DNA of 64,000 nucleotides, taken from assembly GCF_032854445.1 (NCBI RefSeq), contig NC_088302.1, positions 1,178,001 to 1,242,000 of the forward strand, written 5' to 3'. Source of the stretch: Liolophura sinensis (Eukaryota; Mollusca; Polyplacophora; Chitonida; Chitonidae). Positions 11,001-25,900 of the stretch are shown here, piece after piece (position 1 is the stretch's first letter; the number at the start of each line of letters is the position of its first letter). The notes beneath the pieces are model-generated. The model was given only the letters and a program-made list of their open reading frames with translations. It was not told the DNA's origin and ran no database searches. The translations under genes were made by a program, and so were the position numbers.

Positions 11001-14000
11001 AGCTATGCAGATCCCAGACTAATCCATGACCAGTCACTCACGTACCTGATCAGGTTTATGGTGGAGGAAGCTAATCAGATCCCAGACTAATCCATGACCG
11101 GTCACTCACGTACCTGATCAGGTTTTTGGTGGAGGAAGCTATGCAGATCCCAGAGTAATCCATGACCGGTCACTCACGTACCTGATCAGGTTTATGGTGG
11201 AGGAAGCTATGCAGATCCCAGAGTAATCCATGACCGGTCACTCACGTACCTGATCAGGTTTATGGTGGAGGAAGCTAAGCAGATCCCAGAGTAATCCATG
11301 ACCAGTCACTCTCGTACCTGATCAGGTTTATGGTGGAGGAAGCTATGCAGATCCCAGACTAATCCATGACCGGTCACTCCCGTACCTGATCAGGTTTATG
11401 GTGGAGGAAGCTATGCAGATCCCAGACTAATCCATGACCGGTCACTCTCGTACCTGAACAGGTTTATGATGGAGGAAGCTATGCAGATCCCAGACTAATC
11501 CATGACCGGTCACTCACGTACCTGATCAGGTTTATGGTGGAGGAAGCTAAGCAGATCCCAGAGTAATCCATGACCGGTCACTCACGTACCTGATCAGGTT
11601 TATGGTGGAGGAAGCTAAGCAGATCCCAGAGTAATCCATAATGGGTCACTCACGTACCTGATCAGGTTTATGGTGGAGGAAGCTATGCAGATCCCAGAGT
11701 AATCCATGACCGGTCACTCCCGTACCTGATCAGGTTTATGGTGGAGGAAGCTATGCAGATCCCAGACTAATCCATGACCGGTCACTCACGTTCCTGATCA
11801 GATTTATGGTGGAGGAAGTGTTACCACTACTGAGATGTAGAACATTAATGTATCTGGGTGTACCGTAAAGGGGGAAACAGAATCAGTGCTTATTGGCTGA
11901 CTGGTGAGATAGGGTTTCCTGGGTTAAATCTTTGCAGCCTAGGTCACGCTTGAGTAAATGTTCTTAGACAAGGCATAGCCTGGACTTGTCTGTCTCTCAT
12001 GTCAGCCAATCAGAATCAATTCTGCGTCTCTGTAAGCATTACATTGAGTATGTATTGTTACCTACAGCTCTTTGCCGCCAAAATTCCCTCAGGATCAGCC
12101 GATGGTGGGAGTAGAACCAGGCGTCCACCACCCCTGGGTGGATAACCAGATGAGAGTGGCCCACTGCCCTGCCCTTCTCTCTGTGAGTCTGCACTTTATT
12201 TTGTCAATCTTTGTACACATGCCTCTTTAGATGAAGTCTAATGTTTTGATGTAAATGCTGCACACTTTTATTTCTCTAGAGAAGTATATTGGTAGAAGAT
12301 AAGTGAATTTGTTTGTGGCATCTCTAATTAATCTTTGTTCTCTTCTCGGGGATTCGATTTATCCCATGTGTCGTTCAGTTGTGCAAGTAATGCCTGATCC
12401 AGTCAAAACTTGACAACTTGGATTAGCTCAGAAGTACATATATACATGGATTAGCCCAGAAGTACATACATGTATATACATGGATTAGCCCAGAAGTACA
12501 TATATACATGGATTAGCCCAGAAGTACATATATGCAAGGATTAGCCCAGACGTACATATATACATGGATTTGCCCAGAAGTACATATATACATGGATTAG
12601 CCCAGAAGTACATATATGCAAGGATTAGCCCAGACGTACATATATACATGGATTTGCCCAGAAGTACATATATACATGGATTAGCCCAGACGTACATATA
12701 TACATGGATTAGCCCAGAAGTACATATATGCAAGGATTAGCCCAGAAGTACATATATACATGAATTAGCCCAGAAGTACATATATACATGGATTAGCCCA
12801 GAAGTACATATATACATGGATTAGCCCAGAAGTACATATATACATGGATTAGCCCAGAAGCACACAAATACATTTATATATATGTGTACATGTATATATA
12901 CAAACACACATTAAAAACGCAGAAGATAGGAAGTGGGTGAAAGTTTTATTTAAGCCTGGCCCAAATAACTTATTGAGACACCAATGAAATAAATAAAGAA
13001 ATAAAGAAATATTGCTTCATGTGTAATACTTGCACACTGTCACTGTGTGGGCTTGTGTTGTATGACACTGAGGCAAAAGACAATCATCATACAACTGTAG
13101 GCGGGAAGAATTCAAGAGTTTGGGGAGCTCTGAGTGTACTCTTTAAAATGATGGTTTGTGGCAATTGAGTGATTTTCTATTCCAGTTCTCCATGCACTCC
13201 AGTCTGGGATCAGCTGTACAGAGTATTGTGGATGAATTCAAGAGAAATCCTCCCCAAGTACTGCCACAACATCTGTAGTAAGTCACTGATGTTAGAGAAA
13301 TCCTCCCCAAGTACTGCCACAACATCTGTAGTAAGTCACTGATGTTAGAGAAATCCTCCCCAAGTACTGCCACAACATCTGTAGTAAGTCACTGATGTTA
13401 GAGAAACCTTAGATACATGTAATGATGAACCCTCTCTGGGTAACTGGCATGGTGTAAGCAATTGAGGCAGACCACGAGTGACAAAAATGAGGTCAGCCTT
13501 CTGTTAACTACAAGAATAACCCTTTATGGCTCTTATATCTTTATTCAATGTCACTGGCTGATAGGGTCAGTATCCTGTGATACCCACTGGCCCTCCTCTG
13601 TGTCAGGTGGTCCTTCAGTGTCCTGTGATATCCACTGGCCCTTCTCTGTGTCTGGTGGTCCTTCGGTATCCTGTGATATCCAGTGGCCCTCCTCCTCTGT
13701 GTCAGGTGGTCGTTCAGTATACTGTGATATCCACTGGCCCTCCTATGTGTCAGGTGGTCTTTCAATATCCTGTGATATCCAGTCGCCCTCCTCTGTGTCA
13801 GGTGGTCTTTCAGTATCCTGTGATATCCAGTTGCCCTCCTCTGTGTCAGGTGGTCTTTCAGTATTTTGTGATATCCACTGGCCCTCCTCCTCTGTGTCAG
13901 GTGGTCCTTCAGTGTCCTGTGATATCCACTGGCCCTTCTCTGTGTCAGGTGGTCCTTCAGTGTCCTGTGATATCCATTGGCCCTCCTCCTCTGTGTCAGG

Positions 14001-16913
14001 TGGTCCTTCAGTGTCCTGTGATATCCACTGGCCCTCCTCCTCTGTGTCAGGTGGTCCTTCAGTGTCCTGTGATATCCACTGGCCCTCCTCCTCTGTGTCA
14101 GGTATTCCTTCAGTGTCCTGTGATATCCACTGGCCCTTCTCTGTGTCAGGTGGTCCTTCAGTATCCTGTGATACCCACTGGCCCTCCTCTGTGTCAGGTG
14201 GTCCTTCAGTGCCCTGTGATATCCACTGGCCCTTCTCTGTGTCAGGTGGTCCTTCAGTGTCCTGTGATATCCACTGGCCCTCCTCTGTGTCAGGTGGTCT
14301 TTCAGTATTTTGTGATATCCAGTGGCCCTCCTCCTCTGTGTCAGGTGGTTTTTCAGTGTCCTGTGATATCCACTGGCCTTCCTCCTCTGTGCCAGGTATT
14401 CCTTCAGTGTCCTGTGATATCCACTGGCCCTCCTCTGTCTCAGGTGGTCAGTTAAAGAAAGGAAAACATAATCAAACTATCCATTGGGCTGGGCAAAATG
14501 ACAGTGCCCAGTCCTGTAGTAAGCTTTAAATCTGAAAGAAATGAACACTTTTTTGTATAAACAAACAGAAAAATTTCTGATGTGACTAAATTTTCTGTGT
14601 TATGCTCAGGAAAGCAACATTGTCTGTTATGACCTTTCCATGTTAACCCTTAACCCTTGTGTCTTCAGCAATGCGGGAGGCCAGTTACCTTACCCGTTGC
14701 CGTCAACTGCCTATCCTCAGCCTGGGTACTCTCAGCCTGACTCTGCACAGACCCAGTACTCGCAGGATGTGCCTCTAATGAGGACCCCCTCCCTATCCTC
14801 CTACACCTCACAGATGTCCACAGAAGACTCAGTCAGAGATGTGAGTCATGTCACTTTCACTTGTACATGCTATAAAGTTGAAACTAAGATTTCAGTTAAC
14901 CTACATATAGGTGACTCCTCTTATTGTTGATGAAATGTGCATTTTATGTTGTTTATACTTGTTCCAGAGTTGAGTGAACAAGTAAACTTCTATTTGGCAA
15001 TTGTTTGTAAAGAGCCATCATTTTGTAGGAATCAAAACACAAATGATGTGTAAATATGAAAAATAGTTCAATTTTAATGTTTATCGATGTATTTTTATAC
15101 CAGCCTGTTGATTGTCTGTCCACAATGTTAATGGAACATATTGATTTATACAGATTACATCTCTATAAATATCTTGTCATGCATTCTCTTAGCATATATT
15201 CTTTCTGAAGCCCTACCATTTTAACTCATTGAAGTACAAATGTTTTTGATGTAAATTTCACCAACTGCAACAATTTACTCTTTGATCAAATCATAATTTC
15301 TTTGTTCCAGACTTCAGGAAGTAGCTTGTATCAGATGCCAGAGATACCAGCTTCATTTCCAGCCCTAAAAAACAAAAGGTAGAGTGTGATGTATTTATCT
15401 TTACATCATACAAAGATGTGCTTGTAGTGGTTCACATATTGACCCCTCTGATTCCAATAACCAGCTTTGCTGGTTGGGGAGGCATCAGCTGCTCCTGGAC
15501 AGGTACATGTGTACTGGTGAAGGCTGGTGTTTTGCCCCAGCTTTCCTGGTTTCCTCCTGTTTTGTGTGGTTTCCCATAGCTTTGCCTGGTTTTCTCCTGG
15601 TTTCCTACAGTTTTCCTACAGCTTTGCATGGTTTGACCAATTTTCACCCGTTTCCACCCAACTTGCCTGAATCCCCACCAAGGAGGTCTTAATCCCCACC
15701 AGACATACCTAAATCCCCGTAAACAGATCTGAATCCCCACCAATATGTAATGGATTTGTGAAAAGCTGTGTAAATGACATTAAGTTTCACCCATTAACTT
15801 GAAAAGTGTATCCCATGATTCATTGCATTGCATATGGCTCTTACTAACAAGGCTCTGCGGGAGAGCATCGAGGCTGGTCAGGTATTATATGGACAGTTTC
15901 TGAATGTAATAGACAAGCTCATGCTTCATGGGGCAGTCTATGCTCCGACAACCAACAGTTCATGTTTTCTTCAGTTTTAATCATGATGAATTTAGTACAT
16001 ATATGCTTACTTCAAAACAGGTGCATCTTGATTGTTTTATGATCACCATTTTGTGATGAATGTGAATTCAAGAGAAAACCTCCTGGAGATTGAGGGTGAC
16101 CACCCAGTAGCTTTACACATGTGGAGTGGCGTGTCAAATATCTGTTCAAATGCCGAGCTCTTCATGTACGAAGCTATAACAGAACTTAGCGCCCCGTGAA
16201 TCCTTACTTGTGAACTACAAGCAGATGATGTCAAACTGTGTTTACAGAAACAACTGACAATTGGCAGGGCGCAAAATCTCCATGTGTCTATAATGCGCAT
16301 CGATGGCGGGATTTTTGCTGACAAAAGACAAAAAAAAATAATCTTACCTGTCGCAGGCAACGCATAAATCACACCTGGGCAAATTTGCATATCTGTGATC
16401 ATAAAACATTCACTTTATTTCAAGATATAGCCAGTCAGTGTTTTGCGAACTTCTGACATGTCAATAACACAGACAAATCCCATCTGACTCCCCCATATGC
16501 CGGACTCGCACAGTGCTACCGAGAAGGGGTCAGATGTTGTTGTTGTTTTCAGAAACCTTGCTTTGAGTATATTTCCTGTGTTTAATGGGAGGTACCTGAT
16601 TTCAAAATGTGGGAGCCGAAAGGTATCTCTTCTGCAGTAGGAAGACAGTCCCGATTGTAATGACACAAAATGTGCAGATTGAGTGACATAGTTCATTCAA
16701 ATTATACGGGAGGTTTCAGTGAAATCCATTTGTATCTGAAATACATGTCTACAAATATTTGTTAAATAACGAGGGCTCTGAATAGACAACTGTTTACAAG
16801 ATAATGCTGCTACGTGACTTTCATGTTACCCAAACAATCGTACGTGCACTGTTTTGAGATCTACAGTGTATATGGTAGCATTTGTACATAGCTTGTTTGG
16901 CATGGCCATTGAT

Positions 16914-16944
<31 letters not shown>

Positions 16945-19900
16945 GATTTGTGTTTTACGCCGTACTCAAGAATATTTCACTTATACGACGGCGGCCAGCA
17001 TTATGGTGGGTGGAAACCGGTCACAGCCCGGGGGAAACCCACGACCATCCGCAGGTTGCTAGCAGACCTTCCCACTTACGGCCGGAGAGGAAGCCAGCAT
17101 GAGCTGGACTTGAACTCACAGCGACCGCATTGGTGAGAGGCTCCTGGGTCATTACGCTGCGCTAGCGCGCTAACCGACTGAGCCAGTGTTTGCAATTTAT
17201 AGGTTTGTAACTGCCATCGCCTGACTGGATACTTTCTTCGGTTTGATTCATGCATATAATTATAAATGCACGTGGGCTGGTCAGGAGACCTGTACTCGCT
17301 GTGAGTGACTTGACCCCATGTGGCGGGGATTAGTTACCAGGGTAATGGGCGGGGGGTTAATCACCCACTACTGTCATTTTGCCACTAACTCAGCCCGTGG
17401 GAAAGTTTACAACAGAAACTGAGGGGCGAAATGTACATCATTTACCATAACTGTCCAAATTTCAGCCAGAGCATTTTGAGCATGGCGTACTCCATCAATT
17501 TGCTGACAGACAGACCTCAAACAACACATAACATCCTTGGTGGAGATAATGCATTAATGATGTTAAACATTTTCCCCTGTTTCAATAAAAGATCAAATAT
17601 AAATATAAAGTTTAAAACATCTTCGTGATTCTGGCTGTAAAGTTAATGGACACGAGTAAGTTAACTGGTATCAGTTGTGTAATGAACAAGTACAGAAGCA
17701 CTCATGGGGTTCTAGTAAATGATAATTACCATTGAGGAAGGCTGGATAGTTTGGCTCCTCCAATCACACCTTCTCTTCTTTCTTTTGTCATATTTATTAA
17801 ACTGGGACATGCGTTTGATTCAGATGCCCCAAACCAGCACCCCAGTTTTCAGTGACAGTGTATGGGTGAGCCATTGATAGACAGTGTACAGAATTAAGAT
17901 ATGACACGTGTATATTGTTAGGGGTTGTTGTTGTTGTTGTTCCTTGTAAGCCAAAATCAAAATCCACCAATATTTGTTTGTAAATTTTCTAAATTTTCTT
18001 TTCCTTGCTCTTAAAACTTGTACCCTTAGCATGACAGAGTTGAATGAACTGATGCATGATGAGGGGAAGATGCTGGAGCTGCTGCAACAACAACCCGAGC
18101 TGGAGAAGATCTCAGAGGACAGAAGAGAACTCTCAAGAACGTGTGAAGAGCTAGCCAGTAAGATGCTATATGGTTTTTTGGATGGTCTAACTAACCTTAA
18201 ACATAAAGTCAGCCAATAAAGCTGAATCAGTTAATAAAGTATTATTCCAGAAATGTTCTAAAACTATTTTTAAAATTGTACATCGCCTTTCACTGACAAG
18301 TTACTGTAGTATCCTGCCCAACAAGTACTCATTGTGATACAGGCAGCCATTCTCAGTTCCCTGCTCATAAATGTGGTGTTCAGAGTGCATCAGTTTAACA
18401 CTTAACGTGGTTGCAAAATCCAATTTATTGCATCGATATCTGTCTATGCACTATAAGAAACCACACTGACTAGTCAAGAGCTAGTAGATTTTTTTGACGT
18501 GACTGTAAAATTATCATGTGACGCTTTCAGCACTAGTGATTGGCGAAGTTTATAAAGGCTTCTACAATATGGCTTCTCGGAGTGAATTGTCTGTCAGTGC
18601 CATATCCCCAGTACAGAACTTGCATCTTCTCAGTTTTTAAAACTTAATAGAATTTTTTAAATATTTTTCTGTGATAACTGAAATTATTTTTCTATGTATA
18701 TATACTGGCAGACTTTATATTAACTTGAATGGACAACATTTTATTCTCTGTGATAGTTCTTCTGACTTATCCACTTGCTTTTTTCTGATATTATTTCCAT
18801 ATTATTTACTTCACTGATAATTATTTGCTCATTGTGATGTTTGCTCTGTCTTTTTCAGAATCAAACTTATCCAGAAAACCTGAGGTGGAAAATCTGAAAC
18901 GATCCTTGATAGAGCAGGTGAGAGTTGTGTAAATAATGTGCATCATGAATAGTTGTGCCAGCTTGATCCATTTACCTGGTTGGTACCTGAAATGATCCTT
19001 GATAGAGCAGGTGAGAGTTGTGTAAATAATATGTGTCATGAATAGTTGTGCCAGCTTGATCCATTTACCTGGTTGGTACCTGAAACGATCCTTGATAGAG
19101 CAGGTGAGAGTTGTGTAAATAATATGTATCATGAATAGTTGTGCCAGCTTGATGCATTTACCTGGTTGGTACCTGAAACAATCCTAGATAGAGCTGGTGA
19201 GAGTTGTGTAAATAGTATGTGTCATGAATAGTTGTGCCAGCTTGATCCATTTACCTGGTTGGTACCTGAAACAATCCTAGATAGAGCTGGTGAGAGTTGT
19301 GTAAATAATGTGTGTCATGAATAGTTGTGCCAGCTTGATCCATTTACCTGGTTGGTACCTGAAACGATCCTTGATAGAGCAGGTGAGAGCTGTGTAAATA
19401 ATATGTGTCATGAATAGTTGTGCCAGCTTGATCTATTTACCTGGTTAGTACCTGAAACGATCCTAGATAGAGCAGGTGAGAGCTGTGTAAATAATGTGTG
19501 TCATGAATAGTTGTGCCAGCTTGATCTATTTACCTGGTTGGTACCTGAAACGATCCTTGATAGAGCAGGTGAGAGTTGTGTAAATAATATGTGTCATGAA
19601 TAGTTGTGCCAGCTTGATGCAATCACCTGGTTGGTACTTGAAATGATCCTAGATAGAGCAGGTGAGAGTTGTGTAAATAATGTGTGTCATGAATAGTTGT
19701 GCCAGCTTGATCCATTTACCTGGTTGGTACTTGAAATGATCCTTGATAGAGCAGGTGAGAGTTGTGTAAATAATATGTGTCATGAATAGTTGTGCCAGCT
19801 TGATCCATTTACCTGGTTGGTACTTGAAATGATCCTTGATAGAGCAGGTGAGAGTTGTGTAAATAATATGTGTCATGAATAGTTGTGCCAGCTTGATCCA

Positions 19901-22900
19901 ATTACCTGGTCGGTACCTGAAACGATCCTTGATAGAGCAGGTGAGAGTTGTGTAAATAATGTGTGTCATGAATAGTTGTGCCAGCTTGATCCAATCACCT
20001 GGTTGGTACCTGAAACGATCCTAGATAGAGCAGGTGGGAGCTGTGTAAATAATATGTGTCATGAATAGTTGTGCCAGCTTGATGCAATTACCTGGTTGGT
20101 ACCTGAAACAAGCCTTGATAGAGTAGGTGAGAGTTGTGTAAATAATATGTGTCATGAATAGTTGTGCCAGCTTGATCCAATTACCTGGTTGGTACCTGAA
20201 ATGATCCTTGATAGAGCAGGTGAGAGTTGTGTAAATAATGTGTGTCATGAATAGTTGTGCCAGCTTGATCCATTTACCTGGTTGGTACTTGAAATGATCC
20301 TTGATAGAGCAGGTGAGAGTTGTGTAAATAATATGTGTCATGAATAGTTGTGCCAGCTTGATCCATTTACCTGGTTGGTACCTGAAACGATCCTAGATAG
20401 AGCAGGTGAGAGCTGTGTAAATAATGTGTGTCATGAATAGTTGTGCCAGCTTGATCCATTTACCTGGTTGGTACCTGAAACGATCCTTGATAGAGCAGGT
20501 GAGAGTTGTGTAAATAATGTGTGTCATGAATAGTTGTGCCAGCTTCATCCATTTACCTGGTTGGTACCTGAAATGATCCTTGATAGAGCAGGTGAGAGTT
20601 GTGTAAATAATGTGTGTCATGAATAGTTGTGCCAGCTTGATCCATTTACCTGGTTGGTACCTGAAACAAGCCTTGATAGAGTAGGTGAGAGCTGTGTAAA
20701 TAATATGTGTCATGAATAGTTGTGCCAGCTTGATCCATTTACCTGGTTGGTACCTGAAATGATCCTTGATAGAGCAGGTGAGAGTTGTGTAAATAATGTG
20801 TGTCATGAATAGTTGTGCCAGCTTGATCCATTTACCTGGTTGGTACCTGAAACAAGCCTTGATAGAGTAGGTGAGAGTTGTGTAAATAATATGTGTCATG
20901 AATAGTTGTGCCAGCTTGATCCATTTACCTGGTTGGTACCTGAAATGATCCTTGATAGAGCAGGTGAGAGTTGTGTAAATAATATGTGTCATGAATAGTT
21001 GTGCCAGCTTGATGCAATTACCTGGTTGGTACCTGAAACGATCCTTGATAGAGCAGGTGAGAGTTGTGTAAATAATGTGTGTCATGAATAGTTGTGCCAG
21101 CTTGATCCATTTACCTGGTTGGTACCTGAAATGATCCTTGATAGAGCAGGTGAGAGTTGTGTAAATAATATGTGTCATGAATAGTTGTGCCAGCTTGATC
21201 CATTTACCTGGTTGGTACCTGAAATGATCCTTGATAGAGCAGGTGAGAGTTGTGTAAATAATGTGTGTCATGAATAGTTGTGCCAGCTTGATCCATTTAC
21301 CTGGTTGGTACCTGAAACAAGCCTTGATAGAGTAGGTGAGAGTTGTGTAAATAATATGTGTCATGAATAGTTGTGCCAGCTTGATCCATTTACCTGGTTG
21401 GTACCTGAAATGATCCTTGATAGAGCAGGTGAGAGTTGTGTAAATAATATGTGTCATGAATAGTTGTGCCAGCTTGATCCATTTACCTGGTTGGTACCTG
21501 AAACAATCCTAGATAGAGCAGGTGAGAGTTGTGTAAATAATATGTGTCATGAATAGTTGTGCCAGCTTGATGCAATTACCTGGTTGGTACCTGAAACGAT
21601 CCTTGATAGAGCAGGTGAGAGTTGTGTAAATAATGTGTGTCATGAATAGTTGTGCCAGCTTGATCCATTTACCTGGTTGGTACCTGAAACGATCCTTGAT
21701 AGAGCAGGTGAGAGTTGTGTAAATAATATGTGTCATGAATAGTTGTGCCACCTTGATCCAATCACCTGGTTGGTACCTGAAACGATCCTTGATAGAGCAG
21801 GTGAGAGTTGTGTAAATAATGTGTGTCATGAATAGTTGTGCCAGCTTGATCCAATTACCTGGTTGGTACCTGAAACAATCCTTGATAGAGCAGGTGAGAG
21901 TTGTGTAAATAATATGTGTCATGAATAGTTGTGCCAGCTTGATCCATTTACCTGGTTGGTACCTGAAACGATCCTAGATAGAGCAGGTGAGAGTTGTGTA
22001 AATAATATGTGTCATGAATAGTTGTGCCAGCTTGATCCATTTACCTGGTTGGTACCTGAAACGATCCTAGATAGAGCAGGTGAGAGTTGTGTAAATAATG
22101 TGTGTCATGAATAGTTGTGCCACCTTGATCCAATTACCTGGTTGGTACCTAAAACAATCCTTGATAGAGCAGGTGGGAGCTGTGTAAATAATATGTGTCA
22201 TGAATAGTTGTGCCAGCTTCATCCATTTACCTGGTCGATAGCTTAACAATGTATGCAATCAGATCACCGTAAAGGGCAAATGGTGTGGAAGGATTTAGAA
22301 ATTCAAGGAGAGTTAGAACTTTGCACAGTCTGTTACATTCTCATTACATTGTCAGTTAATGATGCGGCATTAAACAAATGGAAGCCTAAAACAGTGTTTT
22401 AAACTGAAGAGTCCTAATTTATTCACCGTGTTCTTTTTATGTTATTTGATAAAAGCATTTACTTGTTAACGTGCATTATACACATGTGGACATACATGTG
22501 CTCTTAAAATGTTTGAACACGCAAACATTTTGGACATATGTACACTTCAAATATTTGGACTCGCAAACATTTGGACATATATGTATACTTAAAATATTTG
22601 GACATACAAACATTTGGACATATATGTACACTTAAAATATTTGGACATACAAACATTTTGGACATACCAGTGAAAACCTTTGAGCAGATATGTGTGTTTA
22701 GAATATAAACATGTAGACATATATACGTATAGACGTACATGTAGAAATGTGTGGAGAGCATGGACGGCCCTGACCTGACCATTGATTGATTGTTTCCTGT
22801 GTGTAATTTAACAGTGGGACCGTATGAGTGAGATGCGGAGTCAGCTAGAGGATCAGGTGGCTAGACAGGCTTTGTTAGCAGAGCAGTTCCACCCCAGCAT

Positions 22901-25900
22901 CCTGCAGACCAATCTAAAGGTTGCCGCACTGGAAGCTGAAGAGGAGTCCGAGAGAATAGCAGAGGCCTTCCTAGACAGTAAGTCATTTGTCTGACACCTC
23001 AGGCTTTCCTAGACAGTGAGTCATTTGTCTGACACACCAGGCCTTTCTAGACAATGAGTCATTTGTCTGACACACCAGGCCTTCCTAGACAGTAAGTCAT
23101 TTGTCTGACACACCAGGCTTTCCTAGACAGTGAGTCATTTGTCTGACACACCAGGCCTTTCTAGACAGTAAGTCATTTGTCTGACACACCAGGCCTTCCT
23201 ACACAGTAAGTCATTTGTCTGATACATCAGGCTTTCCTAGACATTAAGTCATTTGTCTGACACACCAGGCCTTCCTAGACAGTAAGTCATTTGTCTGACA
23301 CACAAGTCATTTGTCTGACACACCAGGCCTTCCTACACAGTAAGTCATTTGTCTGACACACCAGGCCTTCCTAGACAGTAAGTCATTTGTCTGATACATC
23401 AGGCTCTCGTAGACAGTAAGTCATTTGTCTGACACACCAGGCCTTCCTAGACAGTAAGTCATTTGTCTGACACACCAGTCTTCCCTAGACAGTAAGTCAT
23501 TTGTCTGACACATCAGGGATTCAGATCAAAGCTTTAGCTAATAAGTTTAGCTATTCTTGGTAAATAGAGAAAATTTTATTTCATTAGCGAATAATGATAT
23601 TTTGCCAGAACCGCATGTATAGCCTTTGTAACCTACAAAGTGAGTGTGATTTGTGAGGGTGACTTGTGAACCTTGATAATGTAAACCTTGAAAAGTGTCA
23701 ACCTTGATAAACTTCGATAGCGTCAACCTTGATAGTGTGTGAACCTTGATAGTGTCAACCTTGACAGTGTAATCCTTGACAGTGTGAACCTTGATAGTGT
23801 CAACCTTGACATTCTGAACCTTGACGGTGTAAACCTTGACAGTGTCAACCTTAACAGTGTCAGCCTTGACAGTGTCAACCTTGCAAGGGTTTAGCCAGCC
23901 ATACGTCTCCCCGTCCGTGCGACGGGCAAACCTCGCGTGCGACAGTGAGACGGGTTGAGCGGATTTGAGACGGGAGCCAAATTATTTTCCAGCTAAATAG
24001 GTATATGTTGAGACGGTCTACAAATCAATAAAACATGAAATGTCCATACCGTCTTATCCTGTCTTTATTTCTTGTCAGGCGGCATTTTAAAAATCATTTA
24101 GCTGAACACTACGATAGTTTAAGAAGCCTACCGAGCCGAAATGTTAAAATCGACCCTTCGATCAACGTGACCTAGTTATCCAACCAGAGCCGGTATTAGC
24201 CGGACAAGGAGTTGTCTCCCTTTGCTGAAGTACGAAGAGCGGGGAAATTGTCTTAAAACTCCTTCCCTGGATAAAACATTATTTCCATAAACTTTTGGGA
24301 TATTAAAATGTATTTTAAATCTATCGAAAGATTTAATACTTTTGGAATTCCCATCGTACACTCAAACTCGATACACGCACGCGGTACGAAACATCAAACC
24401 ACGTGGAGTCGGTCTGTGTAGCCCACTTGTATTTAAGCGCTGAAATTGGAAGATGTCAAAACGTGGCTCTGAGAAATCAGGCAAGATAACGTCTTTCTTC
24501 AACAAAGCTTCAACTAGTGCTAGTGTACACTCAGACACTGGAGAGGATTCTGATTTGGAGCTTGATGTTGAACTCCAGGCACACGCTAGCGTTGACATGA
24601 AGAGTGATGGCTCCAGCAGACATGTTGGAAGCGGGCCGTCGAGCCAGTGTTGGGAACGGGCCAAAGCACCGAAAAAAAGGCGGACCGAAACCAAAAAGTT
24701 TTCTCCAGGCTGGACGAAGATGTTCCCGTGGCTAACTTACTGTCAGGCTGACAACACAATGAAATGTAAAGTGTGCAGTCAGAGTGGGCGACCCGGAGTT
24801 TGGACTGAGGGCACGAGAAATTTCAGGTCTGGTTTACTTTCAGTTTTGTTGACACTCGATTGATTGCTTGATACTGGTATTGTTATACAAAATCATCATC
24901 CACATTGTGCTATTAACATTGCAACTACTGTGACATAAATTTTCAACATGAATGTATTGTTGTCTAAAACAATGGCATTTTAAGATCAAAAATTGTATTT
25001 AAAGTACATTTTACAATTTGCTTTTAAATCGCTTTTAAACACCAACTAATAATTCCAGTTTGTCCATTTTTCAGGCTGAAATCAATTAAACAACATGCAG
25101 TCTCAGAAGCACATATGCTTTCACTGGCAGGAGCTGACAGCCACCAAAGGACACTTAATCAAGCTAAAGCACACAGAGACAATGCATTCAAGGTTGCACT
25201 TAAAACAGTTCTATGGTTAACTAATGAGGAAGTGGCTAATGTTAAATACCGAAGTTTGATTCATTTCCTTCAAAACCTTGGTGTTGAAGATGCAAAGACT
25301 TTGAAGAAATCTGGCAATGCCCAGTACACCAGTCCCAAAATCTTCAACCAACTGCTCGATGCTCTAAATGCAGTTTCCATTCAAGTGCTGAAAGCTGCTA
25401 TTAGTAATTCCCCTTTCGTGGGTATTGGGATCGATGAAAGTACGGACCTGTCGCAGGAAAAGCATATCGGAGTGGTTGTACGAAATGTTTCCGTAGAGGG
25501 CCAAGTGGTAACAACCTTCTTGAAACTGGAAGCCATTAAGGATGGAAAAGCCCAATCCCTCTTTGATGCCACTGCCAGCGTGTTGTTACAATTTGGTGTT
25601 CCATTCAGTAAAGTTGTTGGATTGAGCGCCGACGGTGTGAATGTGATGTCAAGCGAGCAGAATGGACACAACGGCCTCATGAAAGTCCAGAACCCTTACT
25701 TTCTCTATGTTTACTGTGTATCCCACAGATTGGCATTGTCTGTCAGTAACTGCCAACAACAGATACCAGCTCTGGATACACTTACTAAGATCATAGGGAG
25801 TGTATATAACTATGTCCAATACTCCAAGCTTGAGAGGTTCAAAGACATCTCCGCAATACTTGATATGGCCACTGTCAAATTCAAACGTCTTTTTGAGACC

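Noticed and set aside
13294-13399. Copies 2 and 3 of the exon 4 triplication as extra coding exons
   Set aside because: Joining after exon 4 phase 2 gives an immediate stop, so in-frame inclusion is not possible.
13462-14529. A 355-codon plus-strand open frame with SVSGGPSVSCDIHWP-type repeats
   Set aside because: It lies in VPS37A intron 4 and is a 42/45-bp minisatellite; two frames are open at once, and there is no start or splice support.
16043-16402. A 119-codon minus-strand frame
   Set aside because: No domain recognised; it may lie within a small inverted-repeat element, but evidence for a gene is lacking.
18821-22258. Several minus-strand open frames of 100-354 codons with a 31-aa repeat
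   Set aside because: They are by-products of a stop-free 93-bp unit; the plus strand holds the VPS37A exon 8 donor array.
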